Source: Candidatus Saccharicenans sp. (GTDB lineage Bacteria > Acidobacteriota > Aminicenantia > Aminicenantales > Saccharicenantaceae). From it: a DNA stretch of 5,892 nt. The notes under the pieces were generated by a model. The model saw only the letters and a program-made list of their open reading frames with translations. It was not told the origin of the DNA and ran no database searches. Location of the stretch: contig JANLGB010000101.1 in the NCBI GenBank assembly GCA_024653405.1, positions 1-5,892 on the forward strand, written 5' to 3'. The position numbers and the translations under genes were made by a program. Position 1 is the stretch's first letter; each line of letters begins with the position of its first letter. Below, piece after piece: positions 1-5,095 of this stretch.

Positions 1-432
1 CTGCAGGTCTTTCAGACTCAGAGCCGGGCGGGCGTTCTGCCAGCTCCGCCCGGTTTCAAAAAACTGCTTGATCTTTTCCCGGGTCAGACCGACAATTTTC
101 TGGTTGTAAAAGTAGACCGGAGAAATGGTATCTTCGGCCTGTTCTTTCCGCCTTTCCGTGGCTTGACTGTCTTCGACTGTTATTTCCAGCGGGGAGATCA
201 GGTCTTTGGCCGCAATTTCACCCAGCTTGATTGAGGGCAGAGGCCTGGCCGGGAAATAGGAAATGAAGAAAGCAATAATGGCCGCAAAAACTACGATGTA
301 TAAATAAGGGCTGTGGAGGAGCTGCTGGAACCAGGAAATTTTTTCCTGCTGGCCGCTCTCCTTTTTTTTCCGCAGGGGAAAGATCTCATCGCTCTTAAAA
401 AGGCGGAATTTCCGGAACTGGATGGTTTTCAT
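1..432 (-). CDS. 7TM-HD family phosphohydrolase (PgpH/YqfF-like), N-terminal part only
   Basis: The reading frame is open from an ATG at 432 to the window edge and gives 144 residues with no stop, so the gene continues to the left. Residues 1-40 are a basic, cytoplasmic-looking tail. Residues 42-60 form one hydrophobic helix (YLYIVVFAAIIAFFISYF). After it comes a stretch with the features of the 7TMR-HDED extracellular domain: GEIAAKDLISPLEI at 71-84, a VEDSQAT segment at 86-92, a run rich in Arg, Lys and Glu, and SPVYFYN at 104-110. In this family that domain is followed by seven membrane helices and a cytoplasmic HD phosphohydrolase domain; Listeria PgpH degrades c-di-AMP. The catalytic HD residues lie outside the window, so activity cannot be confirmed. 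The start is 6 bases after the phoH stop and lacks a clear Shine-Dalgarno, which suggests translational coupling. The phoH/7TM-HD order supports the assignment. Confidence 0.85.
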   Translation of the reverse strand, partial: MKTIQFRKFRLFKSDEIFPLRKKKESGQQEKISWFQQLLHSPYLYIVVFAAIIAFFISYFPARPLPSIKLGEIAAKDLISPLEITVEDSQATERRKEQAEDTISPVYFYNQKIVGLTREKIKQFFETGRSWQNARPALSLKDLQ

Positions 433-438
433 CGGACT

Positions 439-1383
439 TTATACCGTTTTGATTTCAGCCCGGGCATAAGCTCTGATGATCTTGCCCACCAGCGGGTGGC
501 GGACCACGTCCTTTTCGTTGAAATAGACGAAGGCAATTTCTTTGATGGAAGATAAAATTTTTATGGCCTGGAGCACCCCGGATTTCCTGGGCTGGGGCAA
601 GTCAATCTGGGTGATGTCGGCCGTCACCACCAGCTTGGAGTCAAAGCCCATCCTGGTCAGGATCATTTTCATCTGTTCTCGGGTGGTATTCTGGGCTTCG
701 TCCAGGATGATGAAGGCGCTGTTCAGAGTACGTCCGCGCATGTAGGCCAGGGGGGCGATTTCGATTATGCCCCTCTCCACCAGCCGGTTAGCCTGCTCGT
801 AGGGAGTCAGGTCAAACAGGGCATCATACAGCGGCCGCAGGTAGGGATTGATTTTCTGGAACATGTCGCCCGGCAGAAAACCCAGGCGTTCCCCGGCTTC
901 TACCGCCGGTCGGGTCAGGATGATACGGTTGACTTGCTTGCTCTGCAGGTAGGACAGGGCCATGGCCATGGCCAGGTAAGTCTTACCGGTCCCAGCCGGA
1001 CCGATGCCAAAAACCAGGTCGTAATCTTTTATGGCCTTCATGTAGGCCTGCTGGTTGAGGCTCTTGGGGGCCACCGATTTGCGCTGCAGGTAGATGGGTT
1101 CGGCCGGGGCGTATTCTTCCAGCTGTCCCGGGTTCTCTTCCAGCAGGTCCAGGGCGATATGAAAATCTTCTTCTCTCAAGGTGTAGCCTTTATCTTCCAG
1201 TTCCTGGATTTTTTCAAAATATTTCCTGGCAAACTGGACCTTGTCCGCCTCGCCGTCCAGGATGAGCTTATCTCCCCGAACAGCCAGGCTAACCCCCAGG
1301 CGATTTTCCAGCTTCTTCAGGTTTTTATCAAGCACTCCAAAGAAGGAAATGCGGCGGACATAAGGGTGGGAGACTTTTTCCAT
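439..1383 (-). CDS. phoH: PhoH-family ATPase (YbeZ-like)
   Basis: From the ATG at 1383 this encodes 314 residues, within the usual size of PhoH proteins. Residues 10-60 resemble the family's KH-like N-terminal region (FFGVLDKNLKKLENRLGV, then VRGDKLILDGEA). The ATPase domain follows, with Walker A GPAGTGKT at 128-135, TRPAVEAGERLGFLPGD at 157-173, Walker B FIILDEAQN at 224-232, TADITQIDLP at 254-263 and FNEKDVVRHPLVG at 288-300, all hallmarks of the family. PhoH/YbeZ proteins are cytoplasmic P-loop ATPases linked to RNA metabolism, and YbeZ works with the endoribonuclease YbeY; the exact reaction is not settled. An in-frame TTG at 1470 would add 29 residues, but that TTG is part of a strong -35 box and the added residues do not look like family sequence. 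I therefore prefer the ATG, although its Shine-Dalgarno is weak (AAAGGA lies about 23 bases upstream). The gene is followed closely by the 7TM-HD gene, probably in one transcript. Confidence 0.93.
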   Translation of the reverse strand: MEKVSHPYVRRISFFGVLDKNLKKLENRLGVSLAVRGDKLILDGEADKVQFARKYFEKIQELEDKGYTLREEDFHIALDLLEENPGQLEEYAPAEPIYLQRKSVAPKSLNQQAYMKAIKDYDLVFGIGPAGTGKTYLAMAMALSYLQSKQVNRIILTRPAVEAGERLGFLPGDMFQKINPYLRPLYDALFDLTPYEQANRLVERGIIEIAPLAYMRGRTLNSAFIILDEAQNTTREQMKMILTRMGFDSKLVVTADITQIDLPQPRKSGVLQAIKILSSIKEIAFVYFNEKDVVRHPLVGKIIRAYARAEIKTV

Positions 1384-1441
1384 TTTATGGGATGGCTTGA
1401 CTTCTGTCCTTTCTAGAGCACATGGTCTTTTTCGTATGAAA

Positions 1442-1470
1442 ATTAAATCACGTCCGATTTTTTTTGTCAA
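1442..1470 (-). promoter_or_regulatory. Candidate sigma70-type promoter for phoH
   Basis: On the minus strand a perfect -35 box TTGACA (1470-1465) is followed by a 17-base spacer beginning with seven A residues, and then TTTAAT (1447-1442), five of six matches to TATAAT. The three bases before the -10 are TGA, which makes an extended -10 element. Transcription would start near 1435 and give a leader of about 50 bases before the ATG at 1383. The assignment comes from consensus match and position only. Confidence 0.75.
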
Positions 1471-1593
1471 GGCAGCCCGATTCAGAGGAAAATAGGGGCT
1501 ACCGCTTGGCCGGGGAAACCAGGAAGCCTGACCGGCGCCGGCTGCGGGCGCTGGCCTTCTTACCGTCAGGAGTCGCCTCTGGCGGCCGGAAAG
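1471..1593. other. Divergent intergenic spacer with GC-rich hairpin
   Basis: This stretch lies between the two divergent promoters and holds no gene I can support. It is GC-rich and contains a 10-base palindrome CCGGCGCCGG at 1532-1541. A 7-pair stem with one G-U pair is formed by CCGTCAG (1563-1569) and CTGGCGG (1579-1585) around a 9-base loop. No T tract follows the stem, so it is not a typical intrinsic terminator. It lies upstream of the rightward promoter, so it would not be in that transcript. An operator role is possible but not shown. Confidence 0.35.
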
Positions 1594-1622
1594 TTGAAAA
1601 ATCGGCCTTTCTGTTATATAAA
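1594..1622 (+). promoter_or_regulatory. Candidate promoter for the rightward RHH-sat-AlkP-cysC-epimerase operon
   Basis: TTGAAA at 1594-1599 (five of six matches to the -35 consensus) and TATAAA at 1617-1622 (five of six to the -10) are separated by exactly 17 bases. Transcription would begin near 1628-1630, directly before the AGGAGG Shine-Dalgarno at 1631-1636, so the leader would be only about 12 bases. That leaves no room for a riboswitch or attenuator, and any control would have to act at the DNA level. No other equally good promoter is visible ahead of the operon. Confidence 0.7.
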
Positions 1623-1640
1623 ATTATCTCAGGAGGAATG

Positions 1641-1856
1641 ATGGAAAAAGAATTTACCCCGGTCTCTATACCCACCTCTCTCTATAAAAAAATTGAAGAA
1701 AAAATCAAGGGAACCGAATTCAGCTCGGTCTCCAGCTACGTGACCAAGGTCCTAAGGGAAAACCTGGCCAAGAATGAAGATAACAAGGAAGTTTTCAGCC
1801 CGGAAGAAGAAGAGAAAATCAAGGAAAGGCTGAAAGCCCTGGGTTATATCGATTAA
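1641..1856 (+). CDS. Small ribbon-helix-helix-like protein with acidic LGYI tail
   Basis: The gene encodes 71 residues. Two ATGs in tandem (1638 and 1641) follow the Shine-Dalgarno AGGAGG at 1631-1636. The second has the better spacing (4 bases against 1), so I chose it. Residues 5-44 look like a ribbon-helix-helix (CopG/Arc-type) fold: a short beta strand FTPVSIP, a first helix SLYKKIEEKIKG, a loop TEFSSV, and a second helix SSYVTKVLRENLAK. Such folds bind DNA as dimers and often act as autoregulators or antitoxins. No toxin-like partner follows; the next gene is sat, 43 bases downstream. Residues 45-52 are a polar linker, and 53-71 are a charged helix ending in ERLKALGYID. That tail is unusual for a plain CopG repressor and resembles the C-terminus of many AlkP-superfamily phosphodiesterases. 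Its position first in the operon makes a local regulator plausible, but a structural or adaptor role is equally open. Reading the frame back to 1464 gives low-complexity basic sequence that I do not believe is translated. Confidence 0.8.
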   Translation: MEKEFTPVSIPTSLYKKIEEKIKGTEFSSVSSYVTKVLRENLAKNEDNKEVFSPEEEEKIKERLKALGYID

Positions 1857-1899
1857 CGGGCAGGTTGGTTTCCCCGATTCCTGATTAAAGGAGTACCCG

Positions 1900-3048
1900 A
1901 TGATCGCACCGCATGGAGGAAAACTGGTTAATCGCCTGATGGACGAGAAGAAAAAAGCAGATATCCTGGCCAGGGCCAGCCGTCTGGTATCATTGACCCT
2001 TGACTCTGACCTGGTTTCTGACCTGGAAAACATAGCTACCGGCGTCTATTCTCCCCTGGAAGGCTTCCTGAACCAGGCCGATTTTCTCAGTGTCCTAAAC
2101 CAGATGCGCCTGGCTAACGACCTTCCCTGGACTATCCCCATCGTGATCGATGTTGACCGGGAACTGGCGGCCAAGATCAGGCCCGGTCAGGAAGTTCTGT
2201 TAAGGACAGAGGAGCTGAAGCCGGTGGGCCTGTTGACTGTGGAAGACATATATGATTACAACAAGGAAGAATTCTGTCTTCGGGTCTACGGCACAACTGA
2301 CCCCAAGCATCCGGGTGTCAGCCGGGTGCTGGCCATGAAAGAAGCACTCCTGGGAGGGCCGGTGGAGCTGCTGGAACTGGAACCCACCCCTTACGACCGC
2401 TACCGGTTGTCTCCCAGAGAGACCAGGATTCTTTTCAAGGAGAAGGGCTGGAGGACAGTGGTCGGGTTCCAGACGAGGAACACCCCGCACCTCGGCCATG
2501 AATATGTACAGAAAGCGGCCCTGACTTTTACCGACGGCCTGTTTATCAACCCGGTCATCGGCCGGAAGAAAAAGGGCGATTTCAAGGACGAGGTCATCCT
2601 GGCTTCTTACGAGGAACTCATCAAGCATTATTACCTGCGGGAACGGGCGGTGATGGCCATCCTGAAGATGGAAATGCGCTATGCCGGACCAAGGGAAGCC
2701 ATTCACCATGCCATCATCAGGAAGAATTTTGGCTGCACCCACATCATCATCGGGCGGGACCATGCCGGCGTTGGCAATTATTACCATCCCTATGCCGCCC
2801 AGGAAATCTTCGAAGAATTCCCGGACTTGGGCATTGTGCCCCTGTTTTTCAAGTCGTTTTTCTTCTGTCAGAAATGCGGCTCCATAGAAAATGAAAAAAC
2901 CTGCCCGCACCAGGCTTCCTCGCACCTTCAATTTTCCGGAACCAGGATCCGGGAGCTGCTGGTCAGGGGGGAGATCCCGCCCAAGGAATTGATGCGCCCC
3001 GAGGTGGCCAGAATAATCCTGTCTTTTGATAATCCCTTCAATGATTGA
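1900..3048 (+). CDS. sat: ATP sulfurylase (sulfate adenylyltransferase)
   Basis: This 382-residue cytoplasmic enzyme makes adenylylsulfate (APS) and pyrophosphate from ATP and sulfate. The Shine-Dalgarno AAGGAG (1888-1893) sits 6 bases before the ATG. The N-terminus IAPHGGKLVNR is typical of single-chain ATP sulfurylases. Catalytic motifs are present: QTRN at 191-194, HLGH at 197-200 (the HxGH nucleotide-binding motif), GRDHAGVG at 285-292 and FSGTRIRELL at 345-354. Cys323, Cys326, Cys335 and His337, within a CxxC...TCPH arrangement, look like the zinc site seen in many bacterial and archaeal homologues. The length fits a stand-alone enzyme, with no APS-kinase domain fused at the C-terminus; cysC is a separate gene two positions downstream. 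The family serves both assimilatory and dissimilatory sulfur metabolism and, since the reaction is reversible, sequence alone does not give direction. Here the nearby cysC favours APS being passed on to PAPS. Confidence 0.96.
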   Translation: MIAPHGGKLVNRLMDEKKKADILARASRLVSLTLDSDLVSDLENIATGVYSPLEGFLNQADFLSVLNQMRLANDLPWTIPIVIDVDRELAAKIRPGQEVLLRTEELKPVGLLTVEDIYDYNKEEFCLRVYGTTDPKHPGVSRVLAMKEALLGGPVELLELEPTPYDRYRLSPRETRILFKEKGWRTVVGFQTRNTPHLGHEYVQKAALTFTDGLFINPVIGRKKKGDFKDEVILASYEELIKHYYLRERAVMAILKMEMRYAGPREAIHHAIIRKNFGCTHIIIGRDHAGVGNYYHPYAAQEIFEEFPDLGIVPLFFKSFFFCQKCGSIENEKTCPHQASSHLQFSGTRIRELLVRGEIPPKELMRPEVARIILSFDNPFND

Positions 3049-3083
3049 GGCTGGTGATTTGAAAAGAAAGGCCTAACGGACTG

Positions 3084-4454
3084 ATGGAAAAAAGACTGCT
3101 GGTAATTGGACTGGATTGCGCGGCCCCAGCTCTGGTCTTTGATGGAGCCTTGGAGCTGCCCAACTTGAAAAAGTTGATGGACGGTGGAATATACGGGCGG
3201 CTGAGAAGCTGTGACCCGCCGATTACCATCCCGGCCTGGATGGTTATGGCCACCGGGCGGGACCCGGGTCAGCTCGGCCTTTATGGCTTCCGCCACCGCC
3301 GGGGGTACGAATACAACAAGATGTGGATTGCCAATTCCACGGCCATCAAGGAAAAGACAGTCTGGGATTACTTGGGGGAGCAGGGTCGGGAGAGCATCCT
3401 GGTGAGCGTTCCACCCAGTTATCCGCCCAAACCCGTCCCGGGGAAATTGATTTCTTGTTTTATCACTCCTTCCAGTGAACAGGCTTATACCTACCCGGCC
3501 GAACTGCGGCTCAAAATTGAAGAAAAATTCGGGCCTTTCAAGTTTGACGTGACTTTCCGGACGGAAGACCGCTCCCAGGTCCTGTCGGAAATCTACGAGA
3601 TGACGGAAAACCATTTCCAGGTGGTGGAATATCTGCTGGAAGACCCGAGCTGGACGTTATTCTGGTTCGTGGAAATCGGGGTCGACCGGGTTCACCATGC
3701 CTTCTGGAAATTCATGGACCGGGAACACCATCTTTATGAGCCCGGCAATCCCTACGAAAGGGTTATTCCAGATTACTACCGCTTCCTGGATGAGAAGATT
3801 GGCCGACTGCTCCAGAAGATGAACGAACGGACGGCCGTGCTGGTAGTCTCTGACCACGGGGCCAAGAGGATGAAAGGAGCCTTCTGTGTCAACGACTGGC
3901 TGATTCAACAGGGAGACCTGGTGGTGACCGAACCGCCCCAGCGCGGCCAGAGTGTTGACAACCTGAAAATTGATTGGAGCCGGACGCGGGCCTGGGGCTG
4001 GGGCGGCTATTATGCCCGCATTTTCCTCAATGTTGAAGGCCGCGAACCGCAGGGAGTGATCAAACCGGAAGAATACGAAGCGGCCAGGGATGAGCTGGCC
4101 GAGAGGTTGAGAGCCATCCGTGGTCCCCGGGGTGAAGAATGGAAGACGGTGGTCATCAAGCCCCAGGAGCATTATCCCGAGCTCAATGGAGAATATCCCG
4201 ACCTGATGGTCTACTTTGATGACCTCTACTGGCGTTCGGCCGGGACCCTGGGCTACGGCACCATGTACCTTGCAGAAAACGATACCGGACCGGATGATGC
4301 CGTGCATGATTATGATGGAATTTACATCCTCTATGACCCGGGAAAAAGCGGAGGCCGGAAACAGGAGGCCAACATCCTGGACATAGCCCCGACCATTCTC
4401 CGGCTGCTGGAGGGGCCCTCGGTTCCGGGCCTCAAGGGCAGAATAATTGAATGA
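3084..4454 (+). CDS. Alkaline-phosphatase-superfamily phosphodiesterase / nucleotide pyrophosphatase
   Basis: The protein has 456 residues and no signal peptide or membrane helix, so it is probably cytoplasmic. The full two-metal site of the NPP-type alkaline phosphatase superfamily can be read: Asp11 (VIGLDCAAP), Thr48 as nucleophile (PPITIPAW), Asp201 and His205 (DRVHHAFW), Asp257 and His258 (VVSDHGAKRM), and His409 (AVHDYDGIYI). DIAPTILRLLEG at 433-444 and the closing PGLKGRIIE are the usual C-terminal motifs. Known relatives cleave nucleotide pyrophosphates, phosphodiesters or sulfate esters, or transfer phospho groups; the substrate cannot be told from these motifs. The gene follows sat by 35 bases and precedes cysC by 80, so a role in handling APS, PAPS or pyrophosphate, or in glycan modification, is possible inference. 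The start has only a weak Shine-Dalgarno (AAGG, 12 bases upstream), but the frame closes at a TGA just upstream, so no longer start exists. The C-terminus lacks the LGYI tail seen on the small protein upstream. Confidence 0.9.
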   Translation: MEKRLLVIGLDCAAPALVFDGALELPNLKKLMDGGIYGRLRSCDPPITIPAWMVMATGRDPGQLGLYGFRHRRGYEYNKMWIANSTAIKEKTVWDYLGEQGRESILVSVPPSYPPKPVPGKLISCFITPSSEQAYTYPAELRLKIEEKFGPFKFDVTFRTEDRSQVLSEIYEMTENHFQVVEYLLEDPSWTLFWFVEIGVDRVHHAFWKFMDREHHLYEPGNPYERVIPDYYRFLDEKIGRLLQKMNERTAVLVVSDHGAKRMKGAFCVNDWLIQQGDLVVTEPPQRGQSVDNLKIDWSRTRAWGWGGYYARIFLNVEGREPQGVIKPEEYEAARDELAERLRAIRGPRGEEWKTVVIKPQEHYPELNGEYPDLMVYFDDLYWRSAGTLGYGTMYLAENDTGPDDAVHDYDGIYILYDPGKSGGRKQEANILDIAPTILRLLEGPSVPGLKGRIIE

Positions 4455-4477
4455 CAGGCTGGAAAACTCCGGCCTTA

Positions 4478-4503
4478 AACCAGGATTTCTGGTTATAAAA
4501 TTA
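4478..4503 (+). promoter_or_regulatory. Hairpin and -10-like element upstream of cysC
   Basis: AACCAG (4478-4483) and CTGGTT (4489-4494) form a perfect 6-pair inverted repeat around GATTT. The right arm runs into TATAAAATTA (4494-4503), an exact copy of the 10 bases at the main operon promoter (1617-1626). No good -35 box lies at 16-18 bases, and no U tract follows the stem. This could be a secondary promoter needing an activator, an operator, or an mRNA processing site; none is established. Confidence 0.35.
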
Positions 4504-4534
4504 ATAGCCAAAAGCAGTCATAAGGAGTGCAGTG

Positions 4535-5086
4535 ATGTGTCAGGAACAAAGAGGATTCACGCTGTGGTTCACCGGTTTACCCTGTTCCGGCAAGTCGGCC
4601 GTGGCCGACCGGGTGGCTGAAATTCTTCGCTCCCACAACCTGAAGGTGGAACGCCTGGACGGGGATGTGGTCAGAAAGAGCCTGTGCCGCGACCTAGGTT
4701 TTTCCAAGAAGGACCGGGACGAGAACATCCGCCGGGTGGCCTTCGTGGCCAAGCTTCTGACCAGGAACGGGGTGGCGGTGCTGACTTCTTTCATCTCCCC
4801 TTACCGCGAAATCCGGGATGAAGCCCGCCGGGAAATCGGCGAATTCATCGAAGTCTATGTCAAATGCCCGCTCGAAGTCTGCATGAGTCGCGATACCAAG
4901 GGTATGTATCAGAAAGCCATCCGCGGGGAAATAAAGGAGTTCACGGGTATTTCCGACCCCTATGAAGAGCCCCTGAACCCGGAGCTGGTTCTGGAAACCG
5001 ACCGGGAAACCCTGGAAGAAAGCGCCCGGAAAGTTATAGATTATCTCAGGAAATCAGGTTATATTGAAGATCACCTCCATATCTAA
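4535..5086 (+). CDS. cysC: Adenylylsulfate (APS) kinase
   Basis: This cytoplasmic kinase phosphorylates the 3' position of APS with ATP to give PAPS, the universal sulfate donor. The 183 residues are close to the usual family length. Visible motifs are the P-loop GLPCSGKS at 14-21, RLDGDVVR at 40-47, DENIRRVAFVAKLL at 62-75, the substrate-binding segment SFISPYREIRDEAR at 85-98, and the lid region KGMYQKAIRGEIKEFTGISDPYE at 122-144. The Shine-Dalgarno AAGGAG (4522-4527) lies 7 bases before the ATG at 4535; a GTG at 4532 would add one residue but is less well placed. The Ser88 region matches catalytically active rather than degenerate kinases. The protein ends in a YLRKSGYIED segment, a short echo of the tail on the small protein at the head of the operon. 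The epimerase starts 9 bases after the stop, so co-translation is likely. Confidence 0.95.
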   Translation: MCQEQRGFTLWFTGLPCSGKSAVADRVAEILRSHNLKVERLDGDVVRKSLCRDLGFSKKDRDENIRRVAFVAKLLTRNGVAVLTSFISPYREIRDEARREIGEFIEVYVKCPLEVCMSRDTKGMYQKAIRGEIKEFTGISDPYEEPLNPELVLETDRETLEESARKVIDYLRKSGYIEDHLHI

Positions 5087-5095
5087 GGCGGTTCG

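Noticed and set aside
934..1416. 160-codon plus-strand open frame opposite phoH
   Set aside because: It lies entirely opposite a clear PhoH gene, shows no family motif and has no Shine-Dalgarno; it is a shadow frame.
1464..1640. In-frame upstream extension of the small RHH protein
   Set aside because: It would start at 1464 with no ribosome site, run through the promoter at 1594-1622, and encode low-complexity basic sequence; the AGGAGG-ATG at 1631-1643 is a far better start.
1857..1899. Regulatory RNA or terminator between the RHH gene and sat
   Set aside because: The 43-base gap shows no stable stem followed by a T tract, and it contains only the sat ribosome-binding site as a recognisable signal.
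2200..2931. 243-codon minus-strand open frame opposite sat
   Set aside because: sat has all its catalytic motifs on the plus strand; the antisense frame has no recognisable domain.
1641..3048. Toxin-antitoxin pair led by the RHH protein
   Set aside because: The next gene is a full-length ATP sulfurylase 43 bases on, and no small toxin gene lies on either side.
2928..3614. 228-codon minus-strand open frame across the sat/AlkP junction
   Set aside because: It spans two well-supported plus-strand genes and has no coherent domain.
4478..4494. Intrinsic terminator after the phosphodiesterase gene
   Set aside because: The stem has only six pairs, is AT-rich at its base, and is followed by ATAAAATTAA rather than a T tract.
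3657..4511. 284-codon minus-strand open frame opposite the phosphodiesterase
   Set aside because: The plus strand encodes the complete seven-residue metal and nucleophile set; the long antisense frame is a by-product of codon bias.
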